Shown: positions 41,029-50,376, counted from the stretch's first letter. The stretch is DNA of 64,000 bases from Streptomyces sp. CCM_MD2014 (GCF_000772045.1 NZ_CP009754.1:6882001-6946000), one strand, 5' to 3'. A program made the numbers and translations. Notes: generated by a model not told the origin, from the letters alone.

Positions 41029-43836
41029 ATGCCACGGCGCACCCCACGCAACGCCCTCGACAGACTGAGAACTCCCCGCGGCCTCCACGGGTTCCTGAAG
41101 ACCGCATCCGTATGCGCCCTCATTGCCGGAGCTTTGTCACCGCTTTCCCCGGCGATGGCCGCCGGGACCGGATCCACCGAGGTCACGGCCGTCGAGGCCG
41201 CCGCCAACGACCACTGCGGCGGCCAGTGTTCCGACATCCTGCCGCCCGGCCAGAACGGCAACGCCACCCTCGCCCAGATCCTCCTCAACCAGGCGTTCGG
41301 CACCCAGCCCGCGCATGCCGAGGACCAGCTCGGCCCCTACGCCGGCCTCGCCACCGGCTACCGGGGCCTCACCAACGACAAGATCAACACCTTCTTCAAC
41401 GACGCCTCCTTCGGCGTCCCGGACGGCCAGGTCGCCTCCACCGTCCGCCCCGCCGGACGCGACGACGTGACCATCGTCCGCGACAAGAAGACCGGCGTGC
41501 CGCACATCACCGGCACCACCCGCTACGGCACCGAGTTCGGCGCCGGCTACGCGGCAGCACAGGACCGGCTGTGGCTCATGGACCTCTTCCGGCACGTCGG
41601 ACGCGGCCAGTTGACCCCCTTCGCCGGCGGCGCCCCCGCCAACCAGGGCCTGGAGCAGCAGTTCTGGCGCAGCGCCCCCTACACCGAGGCCGACCTGGAG
41701 GCGCAGATCGAGAGCGCCGCCGCCAAGGCCGGAGAGCGCGGCGAACGCGCGCTGGCCGACGTCGACGCCTACGTCGCCGGGGTCAACGCCTACATCGACG
41801 CCTCCGACAAGGGCCGCTACTTCCCCGGCGAGTACGTCCTGACCGGCCACAAGGACGCCATCACCAACGCCGGCACCATCGAGCACTTCAAGCGCACCGA
41901 CCTGATCGCGCTGGCCTCCGTCATCGGCTCCCTCTTCGGCGCCGGCGGCGGCGGCGAGGTCAACAACGCGCTCTCGCTCCTCGCCGCCCAGGAGAAGTAC
42001 GGCGTCGCCGAGGGCACGAAGGTCTGGGAGTCCTTCCGCCAGCGCAACGACCCCGAGGCCGTCCTCACCCAGCACGACGGCAGCTTCCCGTACCTGCCCG
42101 CCCCGGACGACCCGCAGGGCCGCGCCCTGCCCGACGCCGGGTCGGTCGAGGCGGAACCGCTGGTGTACGACCGTACGGGCAGCGCCGGCGCGGCGAGTGC
42201 GACCGGAGCCTCCGCCAAGGCGGCGGACACCGCCGTGACCTCGGCGCGGCGGGGCATGTCCAACGCCCTCGTCGTCAGCGGCGAGCACACCGCGAGCGGC
42301 CACCCCGTCGCCGTCTTCGGACCGCAGACCGGCTACTTCGCCCCGCAACTGCTCATGCTCCAGGAGATCCAGGGTCCCGGCATCAGCGCCCGCGGCGCCT
42401 CCTTCGCGGGCCTGAGCATGTACGTCGAACTCGGCCGCGGCCAGGACTACGCCTGGAGCGCGACCACCTCCGGCCAGGACATCATCGACACCTACGCGGT
42501 CGAGCTGTGCCAGGACGACTACCACTACCTCTACCGCGGCACCTGCACGCCCATGGAGAAGGTCGAGCGGCACAACGCCTGGAAACCGACCGTCGCCGAC
42601 TCCACCGCGGCCGGTTCCTACACGATGCGCGTCTGGCGCACCAAGTACGGCCCCGTCGAGTCCCGCGCCACGGTGGACGGCAAGAAGGTCGCCTACACCA
42701 CCCTGCGCTCCTCCTACCTCCACGAGGCCGACTCCATCATCGGCTTCCAGATGCTGAACGACCCGGACTACCTCGACAGCCCCGAGCGATTCCAGAGCGC
42801 CGTCCAGCACATCAACTACACGTTCAACTGGTTCTACGCCGACTCCGAGCACACCGCGTACTACAACAGCGGCGACAACCCGGTGCGCGCGGACGGCGTC
42901 GACGCCGAGTTCCCGGTGTGGGCCCGGCAGGCGTACGAGTGGCGGGGCTGGGACCCGGCCGCCAACACCGCCCGGTACACCGGCGCGTCCGCCCACCCGC
43001 AGTCGGTCGACCAGGACTACTACATCTCCTGGAACAACAAGCAGGCCGAGGACTACCCGGCCGCCTCCTGGGGCAACGGCTCCGTCCACCGCGGCGACCT
43101 TCTCGACGACCGCGTGAAGAAGCTGGTCGCCGAAGGCGGCGTCACCCGCACCGCGCTGGTCAAGGCCATGGCCGAGGCGGCCCTGGCCGACCTGCGCGCC
43201 GAGGACGTCCTGCCCGACCTGCTGAAGGTGGTCGAGTCCGCGCCGGTGACCGACCCGGCGGCGAAGACGGCCGTGGACCGGCTCAAGGCGTGGCTGTCCG
43301 CAGGCGGCCTGCGCACGGAGAGCTCGGCGGGCTCCAAGAAGTACGCGCACGCCGACGCGATCCGCACCCTGGACGCCTGGTGGCCGCTGCTGGTGAAGGC
43401 CGAGTTCGAACCCGGCCTGGGCGCCGAGCTCTACACCGCCTTCACCCGCAACCTGCCCGTCGACGAGTCCCCGTCCGCCGCACACGGCCCGACCGGCGCC
43501 CACGCCGGCAGCGCCTTCCAGTACGGCTGGTGGAGCTATGTCGACAAGGACATCCGGGCCGTGCTCGGCGAGTCCGTCGAGGGCCCGCTCGCGCACACGT
43601 ACTGCGGGGGCGGCGACCTCGCCGCCTGCCGGGACACCCTGGTCTCCACCCTGAAGGAGGCGGCGGGCCGCACGGCCGCCCAGGTCTATCCCGGCGACGA
43701 CAACTGCTCGGCCGGAGACCAGTGGTGCGCCGACTCGGTGATCCACCGCACCCTCGGCGGCATCAAGCACGGCGGCATCGGCTGGCAGAACCGGCCGACC
43801 TACCAGCAGGTCGTGGAGTTCAACAGTCACCGGTAG
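41029..43836 (+). CDS. secreted penicillin-acylase-family Ntn hydrolase
   Basis: A 935-residue precursor. A Sec signal covers about residues 1-45 (SVCALIAGALSPLSPAMAA). The N-terminal A chain holds KKTGVPHITGTTRYGTEFGAGYAAAQDRLWLMD, typical of penicillin/AHL acylases. Autoproteolysis should free Ser411 in RRGMSNALVVSG as the N-terminal nucleophile of the B chain, with the usual Asn in the following block. The family cleaves amide bonds of penicillins, N-acyl-homoserine lactones or lipopeptides; the substrate here is unknown. GGGAGGAGC precedes the ATG. Four late cysteines suggest disulfides. It is divergent from the zinc-ribbon hypothetical gene. Confidence 0.93.
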   Translation: MPRRTPRNALDRLRTPRGLHGFLKTASVCALIAGALSPLSPAMAAGTGSTEVTAVEAAANDHCGGQCSDILPPGQNGNATLAQILLNQAFGTQPAHAEDQLGPYAGLATGYRGLTNDKINTFFNDASFGVPDGQVASTVRPAGRDDVTIVRDKKTGVPHITGTTRYGTEFGAGYAAAQDRLWLMDLFRHVGRGQLTPFAGGAPANQGLEQQFWRSAPYTEADLEAQIESAAAKAGERGERALADVDAYVAGVNAYIDASDKGRYFPGEYVLTGHKDAITNAGTIEHFKRTDLIALASVIGSLFGAGGGGEVNNALSLLAAQEKYGVAEGTKVWESFRQRNDPEAVLTQHDGSFPYLPAPDDPQGRALPDAGSVEAEPLVYDRTGSAGAASATGASAKAADTAVTSARRGMSNALVVSGEHTASGHPVAVFGPQTGYFAPQLLMLQEIQGPGISARGASFAGLSMYVELGRGQDYAWSATTSGQDIIDTYAVELCQDDYHYLYRGTCTPMEKVERHNAWKPTVADSTAAGSYTMRVWRTKYGPVESRATVDGKKVAYTTLRSSYLHEADSIIGFQMLNDPDYLDSPERFQSAVQHINYTFNWFYADSEHTAYYNSGDNPVRADGVDAEFPVWARQAYEWRGWDPAANTARYTGASAHPQSVDQDYYISWNNKQAEDYPAASWGNGSVHRGDLLDDRVKKLVAEGGVTRTALVKAMAEAALADLRAEDVLPDLLKVVESAPVTDPAAKTAVDRLKAWLSAGGLRTESSAGSKKYAHADAIRTLDAWWPLLVKAEFEPGLGAELYTAFTRNLPVDESPSAAHGPTGAHAGSAFQYGWWSYVDKDIRAVLGESVEGPLAHTYCGGGDLAACRDTLVSTLKEAAGRTAAQVYPGDDNCSAGDQWCADSVIHRTLGGIKHGGIGWQNRPTYQQVVEFNSHR

Positions 43837-43956
43837 CGACGGGGTGACCCCACCCGGCCGGACAGGGGTTGCGCGTCGCGAGAGCCAAGCACGCGCGACC
43901 CCCATGGCCCACCGGCAACCGGGCGGGTTCCGTCCCGGCTGGTGCTGAGAGCGTCA

Positions 43957-44042
43957 GTCTCCATCACTCGCAGAGTGGCTGAGCCGCTTGGGCCGGGAAT
44001 CCCTCACTGCGGCGCGGGAGGGTTCAAGTCCCGCCGGTGACC
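43957..44042 (+). other. tRNA-like sequence (degenerate or unusual)
   Basis: The stretch contains a D-arm-like GAGTGGCTGAG and a T-loop GGGTTCAAGTCCC, the two internal promoter-like blocks of tRNA genes, 30-40 bases apart. The outer arms GTCTCCA/CGGTGAC pair in only 5 of 7 positions, and no clean anticodon arm can be drawn. It lies between convergent genes. It may be a tRNA pseudogene, an undetermined tRNA or an unrelated structured RNA. Confidence 0.35.
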
Positions 44043-44056
44043 GGCCTGCCCGGCGC

Positions 44057-45319
44057 CTACTTGTAGAGCAGGTACTGGCGGCGGGTCCTGCGGAACGCCG
44101 CCAGTTCCCTCTCCCAGCCGTCCACCACCTCGTCGGTGTCCGCGCCCGCGTCGATCATCGTGCGCACCCGCGTGGACCCGGTGAGCTTGTCGATCCAGTT
44201 GTCCGACCGCCAGGCGAAGCCCTCCCAGGTCCGCTTGGCGGTCACCAGGAGGGCGATGCCGGTGCGCACCGGGTCGAAGGCGGCCCGGTCGTGCACATGG
44301 AGCTGCACGCCACCGACGGTCTTGCCCGCGAACTTGGAGAAGGTGGGCGCGAAGTACGCCTCCCTGAACCGCACACCCGGCAGACCGGCCTCGTTCGCGG
44401 CGGCGGCCCAGCGCCCGTCGATCCCCTCGGCGCCCAGCAGTTCGAACGGGCGGGTCGTGCCGCGTCCCTCGGAGAGGTTCGTCCCCTCGAACAGACAGGT
44501 CCCCGAGTACACCAGCGCGCACTCCGGCGTCGGCATGTTCGGGCTCGGCGGCACCCAGGGCAGCCCGGAGGCGTCGTAGAACTCCGAGCGTTTCCAGCCG
44601 GTCATCGTCACCGTCTCCAGCGGCACCGGCGACTTGAGGAACTCGCCGTTGAACAGCAGCGCCAGCTCGGCGACCGTCATGCCGTGCGCCTGCGCGATCG
44701 GCTGCCGCCCGACGAAGGTGGCGAACTCCTTGTGCAGGACGGGCCCGAGGGCCGCCCGCCCGGTCACCGGGTTCGGCCGGTCCAGGACCACGAACCGCTT
44801 CCCCGCGAGCGAGGCAGCCTCCATGCAGTCGAACAGCGTCCAGATGTACGTGTAGAAGCGCGCACCCACGTCCTGGATGTCGAAGACGACGGTGTCCACG
44901 CCGGACGCCGTGAACACGTCCGCGAGCGGCTGCCCGCTCTTGAGGTACGTGTCGTAGACCGGCAGCCCGGTCGCGGGGTCGTCGTAGCGGCCCTCGGAGC
45001 CGCCCGCCTGCGCCGTGCCGCGGAAGCCGTGCTCGGGGCCGAAGACGGCGGTCAGGTTCACGCGGTCGTCGGCGTGCATGACGTCGACGATGTGGCGCAC
45101 GTCCCGGGTGATGCCGGTCGGGTTGGTGACGATGCCGACCCTCTGCCCGTCGAGCGGGGCGTAACCGCCGTCCACGAGGCGCTCGAAGCCGGTGCGCAGG
45201 GGGCGGCCCCCGTGCCCCGCGGGTGCCGCGTGTGCCGTGCCCGCCGACACGGCGGCGGTGGTGGTGCCGGCCGCGACGGCGGCCGTCGTGGCGAGCAGGT
45301 TGCGTCTGGACAGCGTCAT
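44057..45319 (-). CDS. Tat-exported exo-beta-N-acetylmuramidase NamZ-like (DUF1343)
   Basis: A 420-residue DUF1343 protein. The N-terminus MTLSRRNLLATTAAVAAG carries a twin-arginine signal, so it is folded before export. Conserved blocks are NPTGITRDVRHIVDVM, FGPEHGFRG, DIQDVGARFYTYIWTL, LDRPNPVTG and LSEGRGTTRPFELLGAEG. The characterised Bacillus member removes terminal N-acetylmuramic acid from peptidoglycan fragments, so this enzyme probably recycles cell wall. GGAGG precedes the ATG at 45319. It is divergent from an SDR gene. Confidence 0.92.
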   Translation of the reverse strand: MTLSRRNLLATTAAVAAGTTTAAVSAGTAHAAPAGHGGRPLRTGFERLVDGGYAPLDGQRVGIVTNPTGITRDVRHIVDVMHADDRVNLTAVFGPEHGFRGTAQAGGSEGRYDDPATGLPVYDTYLKSGQPLADVFTASGVDTVVFDIQDVGARFYTYIWTLFDCMEAASLAGKRFVVLDRPNPVTGRAALGPVLHKEFATFVGRQPIAQAHGMTVAELALLFNGEFLKSPVPLETVTMTGWKRSEFYDASGLPWVPPSPNMPTPECALVYSGTCLFEGTNLSEGRGTTRPFELLGAEGIDGRWAAAANEAGLPGVRFREAYFAPTFSKFAGKTVGGVQLHVHDRAAFDPVRTGIALLVTAKRTWEGFAWRSDNWIDKLTGSTRVRTMIDAGADTDEVVDGWERELAAFRRTRRQYLLYK

Positions 45320-45422
45320 GCGGTGACCTCCGTGATCGCGGCGGGTGTCATGCGCACGCACGCTAACCCGCGCTCGGGCCGCAGGGAATGGAGTAGACCG
45401 CGGTTCGCCTCTTCCGCCGTAC

Positions 45423-45440
45423 ATACCGACTGGTTAGTCT
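45423..45440. promoter_or_regulatory. TetR-type operator ATACCGACTGGTTAGTCT
   Basis: A partly palindromic site 58 bp before the SDR gene. It matches, in reverse orientation and with several changes, the motif found at 23527 and 50377 (ATACCGACCGGT core). The TetR gene at 46409 is the nearest candidate regulator. Confidence 0.5.
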
Positions 45441-45497
45441 GTCGCTGCAAGAGGGAGCGAGCAGTGCCCGAGCCGTGTCGCGTGTCGAAGGAGACCG

Positions 45498-46268
45498 ATG
45501 GTGGAAGCCGTGCAGGATGCCGGAGTCGTCGTCACCGGGGCGGGAGGCGGCATCGGGGCCGCGCTGGCCCGCCGCTTCGCCGCCGAGGGGGCCCGGGTCG
45601 TCGTCAACGACCTGGACGCCGACCGGGCGAAGGCCGTCGCCGACGAGATCGGCGGCGTCGCGGTCCCCGGCGACGCCTCCGCGATCGTCACCGAGGCCCG
45701 CGACGCGCTGGGCGGCACGGTCGACGTGTACTGCGCCAACGCGGGCGTCGGATGCGGCGGTTCGGAGGCGGCGGAGGAGTCCGTCTGGGCACTCGCCTGG
45801 GACGTCAACGTCATGGCCCACGTCCGCGCGGCCCACGCCCTGCTCCCCGACTGGCTGGAGCGCGGCAGCGGCCGCTTCGTCTCCACCGTCTCCGCCGCCG
45901 GACTGCTCACCATGATCGGCGCCGCCCCGTACAGCGTCACCAAGCACGGCGCCTACGCCTTCGCCGAGTGGCTGTCCCTGACCTACCGCCACCGCGGGAT
46001 CAAGGTCCACGCCATCTGCCCGCAGGGCGTGCGCACCGACATGCTGGCCGCCACCGGCAGCGCCGGCGACCTGGTGCTCCGGCCCACCGCGATCGAACCG
46101 CGGGACGTCGCCGACGCCCTGTTCCAGGGCATCGAGGAGGACCGCTTCCTGATCCTGCCGCACCCCGAGGTCGCCGGGTACTACCAGGCGCGGGCCGCCG
46201 ACCCCGACCGCTGGATGCGCGGCATGAACCGGGTCCAGCGGCAGTGGGAGGAAGCGACGGCCGGGTGA
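45498..46268 (+). CDS. short-chain dehydrogenase/reductase
   Basis: A 256-residue SDR. The cofactor motif is TGAGGGIG (residues about 13-20), with Asp in NDLDADR favouring NAD, then CANAG, the catalytic Ser in STVSAAG and Tyr/Lys in YSVTKHG. The C-terminal MRGMNRVQRQWEEA is common in acyl-CoA-linked SDRs of actinobacteria. The substrate is unknown. A TetR gene follows 140 bp downstream, and a TetR-type site precedes this gene, suggesting substrate-induced expression. Confidence 0.9.
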   Translation: MVEAVQDAGVVVTGAGGGIGAALARRFAAEGARVVVNDLDADRAKAVADEIGGVAVPGDASAIVTEARDALGGTVDVYCANAGVGCGGSEAAEESVWALAWDVNVMAHVRAAHALLPDWLERGSGRFVSTVSAAGLLTMIGAAPYSVTKHGAYAFAEWLSLTYRHRGIKVHAICPQGVRTDMLAATGSAGDLVLRPTAIEPRDVADALFQGIEEDRFLILPHPEVAGYYQARAADPDRWMRGMNRVQRQWEEATAG

Positions 46269-46408
46269 CGGCCCGCCCTGCGCCCGCCCCGTGCCGGGCG
46301 CCCTGCCCGACGTGCCGAAGCCGGAAAGTGGGAAGATCCTCCGTCGGGAACCGCGTTCCCCTACGCGGCAGGACCCGACAGTGAACGGACAGTGAAACGG
46401 AAAGGCAG

Positions 46409-47011
46409 GTGACGGCAGTGCCCAGGACCACGGACGGGGACGGCACTCCGGTGCCGCAGCGGCTCCTGGCCGCCGCCACCCGGCTCTTCGCCGAGCAGGG
46501 CTACGACCGCACCTCGGTACAGGAGATCGTCGAGGCGGCAGGCGTCACCAAGGGGGCGCTGTACCACTACTTCGGCTCCAAGGACGACCTCCTGCACGAG
46601 GTGTACGCGCGCGTGCTGCGCCTCCAGCAGGAACGCCTGGACGCCTTCGCGGACGCCGACGAGCCGGTCGAGAAGCGGGTGCGGGACGCGGCGGCCGACG
46701 TCGTCGTCACCACCATCGAGAACCTCGACGACGCGTCGATCTTCTTCCGCTCCATGCACCAGCTGAGCCCGGAGAAGAACAAGCAGGTGCGCGCCGAGCG
46801 CCGGCGCTACCACGAGCGCTTCCGGGCGCTCATCGAGGAGGGGCAGCGGACCGGCGTCTTCACCAAGGAGGCCCCGGCCGACCTGGTGGTGGACTACCAC
46901 TTCGGCTCCATCCACCACCTGTCCACCTGGTACCGCCCCGACGGCCCGCTCAGCCCGCAGGAGGTCGCCGACCATCTGGCGGACCTGCTGCTGCGGGCGC
47001 TGCGTCCGTGA
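46409..47011 (+). CDS. TetR-family regulator
   Basis: A 200-residue TetR protein with HTH LLAAATRLFAEQGYDRTSVQEIVEAAGVTKGALYHYFGSKDDLLHEVY (residues about 19-66). The C-terminal domain, with DASIFFRSMHQLSPEKNKQVRAERRRYHERF, resembles acyl-CoA-responsive TetR proteins of actinobacteria. The GTG at 46409 is used; a GTG three codons later is possible. It lies between an SDR gene and a convergent LysR gene whose 3' end overlaps it by 62 bp. It may act on the operator-like site at 45423. Confidence 0.88.
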   Translation: MTAVPRTTDGDGTPVPQRLLAAATRLFAEQGYDRTSVQEIVEAAGVTKGALYHYFGSKDDLLHEVYARVLRLQQERLDAFADADEPVEKRVRDAAADVVVTTIENLDDASIFFRSMHQLSPEKNKQVRAERRRYHERFRALIEEGQRTGVFTKEAPADLVVDYHFGSIHHLSTWYRPDGPLSPQEVADHLADLLLRALRP

Positions 47012-47882
47012 GGCGCCCGGTGAGGTGATCGGCCAGGGCCGCGGCCGCGGGATTGCGCGGCCGCGGCCCGCGCCCGGCCAGCACCACGGTCCGGCCCGGC
47101 TCCGGCTGCCGGATCTCCACACACGGCAGCCCGGCGCGCTCACCGATCCGGCGCGGCACGAACGCCACGCCGGTCCCGGCCCGCACCAGGTCGACCAGCA
47201 GCCCGATCTGGGTCACGTCACAGGTGATGCGGCGCTCCAGACCGCAGTGGGCCGCGAGCCGCCGTACGGCCGTCTCCAGGCCGGTGCCCGCGCGGAAGTC
47301 GACGAACGGCTCCCCGGCGAGGTCCCTGACCAGCGTCCGCCCCGCCGCGGCGAGGGGATGGCCCACAGCGGTGATGAGCACCAGCTCCTCCTCCCAGGAC
47401 GCGTACGGGGTGAGCCCCTCGGCCAACGCGCCCGCGTCCGGCACGAGATACGCGAGATCCAGCTCCCCCGCGCGCAGCGCGTCGGACAGCTCACCGACCG
47501 GCGCGTCCCGCACCGACACCTGGACGCCGGGGAACCGGCGGTGGAACGTGGCCAGTTCGGCGGGCAGGTCGACGCAGGTGAGCGTCTGAATGGTGCCGAT
47601 GGCCACCCGTCCGGTGGCCAGCCCCGTCACCGCCGCGACGGCCTGCCGGGCGTCCTCGGCGCCGGCCAGCAGCGCACGGGCCCGCGGCAGCAGGGCGCGG
47701 CCCGCCTCGGTCAGCACGACCCGGCGGCCGGTGCGGTCGAACAGGTCGGCGCCCAGTTCCCGTTCCAGGTTGCGGACCGAGGTGCTGAGCGCCGACTGCA
47801 CGATCAGTTCGCGGCGCGCGGCGGCGGTGAAGCCGCCTTCGGTGACGACCGCCATGAAGTGGCGGAGCTGACGGATCTCCAT
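46950..47882 (-). CDS. LysR-family transcriptional regulator
   Basis: A 310-residue LysR regulator. HTH IRQLRHFMAVVTEGGFTAAARRELIVQSALSTSVRNLERELG lies at residues 3-44, followed by a type-2 periplasmic-binding-like effector domain. The C-terminus is proline/glycine-rich and overlaps the TetR gene at 46409 tail to tail. It is divergent from a 29-codon reading frame at 47978. The target is unknown; ATC-N9-GAT dyads in the 95-bp gap could be its box. Confidence 0.9.
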   Translation of the reverse strand: MEIRQLRHFMAVVTEGGFTAAARRELIVQSALSTSVRNLERELGADLFDRTGRRVVLTEAGRALLPRARALLAGAEDARQAVAAVTGLATGRVAIGTIQTLTCVDLPAELATFHRRFPGVQVSVRDAPVGELSDALRAGELDLAYLVPDAGALAEGLTPYASWEEELVLITAVGHPLAAAGRTLVRDLAGEPFVDFRAGTGLETAVRRLAAHCGLERRITCDVTQIGLLVDLVRAGTGVAFVPRRIGERAGLPCVEIRQPEPGRTVVLAGRGPRPRNPAAAALADHLTGRLTDAAPAAAGPPDGRRPPAG

Positions 47883-47977
47883 CCGCCCACTCTAGGAAGA
47901 GCCGATCGATTCTGGAGATGGGTCCCAGCGAAACCATCTGTTGGACCGCTGCCCGGTCCGCGAGCCAGCCTGAGGGC

Positions 47978-48067
47978 ATGACTCGCAGACCCTCGCCCTG
48001 GCCCCGTCTCGTCGCCTTCCTCCGTGCCCTCGCGCGCGCCGACCACCACTACTCGGGCGGCTATTGA
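47978..48067 (+). CDS. possible 29-residue peptide divergent from LysR
   Basis: A 30-codon frame with GAGGG four bases before the ATG and codon use like its neighbours. The product is basic and ends HHYSGGY. It could be a small protein or leader peptide controlled by the LysR gene, or chance. The evidence is only the ribosome-binding site and its divergent position. Confidence 0.3.
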   Translation: MTRRPSPWPRLVAFLRALARADHHYSGGY

Positions 48068-48092
48068 CGGCTGCCGACCGGTCCGCCAGGGG

Positions 48093-49307
48093 TCAGAGGT
48101 ACTTCTTGATCTCCCGGCGGGCCAGCGAACGCTGGTGCACCTCGTCCGGGCCGTCGGCGATCATCAGCGTCCGCGCACCCGCGTACAGCTCGGCCAGCGG
48201 GAAGTCCTGGCTCACGCCGCCCGCACCGTGCAACTGGATCGCCCGGTCGATGATGTCGACCACCGCGCGGGGCGTGGCGATCTTGATGGCCTGGATCTCG
48301 GTGTGCGCACCCCGGTTGCCGACGGTGTCCATCAGCCAGGCGGTCTTCAGCACCAGCAGCCGCAACTGCTCGACGGTGACCCGGGCGTCCGCGATCCAGT
48401 TGTGGACCACGCCCTGCTGGGCCAGCGCCTTGCCGAAGGCCTCGCGGGACACCGCGCGGCGGCACATCAGCTCGATCGCCCGCTCCGCCATGCCGATCAA
48501 CCGCATGCAGTGGTGGATCCGGCCGGGGCCGAGCCGGGCCTGGGCGATGGCGAAGCCGCCGCCCTCCTCGCCGATCAGGTTGGACACCGGCACGCGCGCG
48601 TGGTCGAAGGTCACCTCGGCGTGGCCGCCGTGGTAGTGGTCCTCGTAGCCGAAGACCTGCATCGCCCGGTTGACCGTCACCCCGGGCGTGTCGCGCGGGA
48701 CCAGCACCATCGACTGCTGGCGGCGGATGTCCTCGCCGTCGGGGTCGGTCTTGCCCATCACGATGAAGATCCTGCAGTCGGGGTTCATCGCCCCCGAGAT
48801 GTACCACTTGCGGCCCGTGACGACGTACTCGTCGCCGTCCCGCTCGATGTGCGTGGTGATGTTCGTGGCGTCGGAGGAGGCCACGTCCGGCTCGGTCATC
48901 GCGAACGCCGAGCGGATCTCTCCATCGAGCAGCGGCTGAAGCCACTGCTTCTTCTGCGCCTCGTCGGCGAACTGGGCCAGTACCTCCATGTTCCCGGTGT
49001 CCGGCGCGGCGCAGTTCGTCGCGGTCGGCGCCAGCTGCGGGCTGCGGCCGGTGATCTCGGCGAGCGGGGCGTACTGCAGATTGGTGAGGCCGGCGCCGTG
49101 CTCGGCGTCGGGGAGGAACAGGTTCCACAGCCCCTGGCGGCGGGCCTCGGCCTTGAGGTCCTCCACGACCTGCGGGGTCTCCCACGGGGAGGCGAGCCGG
49201 GCGCGCTGCTCGTGGGCGACCTGCTCGGCCGGGTAGACGTACTCGTCCATGAAGGCGAGCAGCCTGGCGCGGAGTTCCTCGGTGCGTGCGTCGTACGCGA
49301 AGTCCAT
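48093..49307 (-). CDS. acyl-CoA dehydrogenase, ACAD10/11-like
   Basis: A 404-residue flavoenzyme. The FAD-binding segment is FAMTEPDVASSDATNI, then GRKWYISGAMNPDC, and the C-terminus is TLMIADGPDEVHQRSLARREIKKYL, a pattern typical of the dehydrogenase part of ACAD10/ACAD11-like proteins. Directly upstream (5-bp gap) is an APH-fold kinase gene, the partner that is fused to this domain in animals. Together they probably process 4-hydroxy fatty acyl-CoAs by phosphorylation and elimination. AGAAGGG precedes the ATG. Confidence 0.93.
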   Translation of the reverse strand: MDFAYDARTEELRARLLAFMDEYVYPAEQVAHEQRARLASPWETPQVVEDLKAEARRQGLWNLFLPDAEHGAGLTNLQYAPLAEITGRSPQLAPTATNCAAPDTGNMEVLAQFADEAQKKQWLQPLLDGEIRSAFAMTEPDVASSDATNITTHIERDGDEYVVTGRKWYISGAMNPDCRIFIVMGKTDPDGEDIRRQQSMVLVPRDTPGVTVNRAMQVFGYEDHYHGGHAEVTFDHARVPVSNLIGEEGGGFAIAQARLGPGRIHHCMRLIGMAERAIELMCRRAVSREAFGKALAQQGVVHNWIADARVTVEQLRLLVLKTAWLMDTVGNRGAHTEIQAIKIATPRAVVDIIDRAIQLHGAGGVSQDFPLAELYAGARTLMIADGPDEVHQRSLARREIKKYL

Positions 49308-49312
49308 GGGGG

Positions 49313-50338
49313 TCAGCCCTTCTGAAGGGTGGTCAGGCCGTGCTCGATGAAGACGGGGACGAGGTCGCCGATGCGGTCGAAGCCGCGGCCGACCGTCTGG
49401 CCCAGCGTGTAGCGGTAGTGGATGCCCTCCAGGATCACGGCGAGCTTGAACCACGCGAACGCCGTGTACCAGGCGACCGTGGTGACGTCGCGGCCCGAGC
49501 GGGCGGCATACCGCTCGATCAGTTCGGCGGGCGCGGGGTGGCCGGCGGCCTGGGCGGTGGTGGAGACGGGGGAGTCGGGCATGCCGAGCGGGCTGCTGTA
49601 CATCACCAGCAGGCCGAGGTCGGTCAGCGGGTCGCCGAGCGTGGACATCTCCCAGTCGAGGACGGCCCGGATCTCGTCGCCCTCGCCGCCGATCAGGACG
49701 TTGTCGAGGCGGTAGTCGCCGTGCACGACCGTGGGGGCGGGGGAGCGGGGCAGCTCCCGGCCGAGGGTGGCGTGCAGTTCGTCGATGCCGGCCAGGTCGC
49801 GGTTGCGGGAGGCGTCGAGCTGCTTGGCCCAGCGGCGCAGCTGGCGGTCCAGGAAGCCCTCGGGGCGCCCGAAGTCCGCGAGGCCCACCTCGGCGGGGTC
49901 CACCGCGTGCAGCCCGACCAGCGTGTCGACCAGGTTCAGCACCGCGGCGCGGGTGCGCTCCGGGCCGAGGGGCGCGAGCTGCTCGGCGGTGCGGTACGGG
50001 GTGCCGTCCACGAACTCCATCACGTAGAACGGCGCCCCCAGCACCTCGTCGTCCTCGCACAGCAGCACCGGGCGCGGCACGGGCACGTCCGTCGGGTGCA
50101 GTGCGCTGATGACGCGGTGCTCGCGCCGCATGTCGTGTGCGGTGGCCAGGACGTGGCCGAGCGGAGGGCGTCGTACGACCCAGCGGGCGGTACCGTCCGA
50201 CACGGCGTAGGTGAGGTTCGACCGTCCGCCCTCGATCAGTCGGCCGGACAGCGGCCCGGTCACCAGGCCGGGCCGCTCGCGGTCGAGCAGGACGCGCAAC
50301 CGGTCGAGATCGAGTCCGGGCGGGTGGTCGGGGCTCAT
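49313..50338 (-). CDS. APH-fold kinase, ACAD10/11 N-terminal-like
   Basis: A 341-residue aminoglycoside-phosphotransferase-fold kinase. The ATP/substrate signatures are VVHGDYRLDNVLI (HGDxxxxN) and AVLDWEMSTLGDPLTDLG. It is not an antibiotic-resistance gene by context: it forms a tight operon with an acyl-CoA dehydrogenase, matching the kinase domain of ACAD10/11, which phosphorylates 4-hydroxyacyl-CoAs. A TetR-type palindrome (50377-50394) lies 38 bp before the start, so the operon is probably substrate-induced. Confidence 0.9.
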   Translation of the reverse strand: MSPDHPPGLDLDRLRVLLDRERPGLVTGPLSGRLIEGGRSNLTYAVSDGTARWVVRRPPLGHVLATAHDMRREHRVISALHPTDVPVPRPVLLCEDDEVLGAPFYVMEFVDGTPYRTAEQLAPLGPERTRAAVLNLVDTLVGLHAVDPAEVGLADFGRPEGFLDRQLRRWAKQLDASRNRDLAGIDELHATLGRELPRSPAPTVVHGDYRLDNVLIGGEGDEIRAVLDWEMSTLGDPLTDLGLLVMYSSPLGMPDSPVSTTAQAAGHPAPAELIERYAARSGRDVTTVAWYTAFAWFKLAVILEGIHYRYTLGQTVGRGFDRIGDLVPVFIEHGLTTLQKG

Positions 50339-50376
50339 CGGCTCTCCCTGGGGCAGGTGAACGGTACCACCACATG

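Noticed and set aside
49313..50338. Aminoglycoside resistance gene
   Set aside because: The APH fold is present, but context (5 bp from an acyl-CoA dehydrogenase) fits ACAD10/11-type metabolism.
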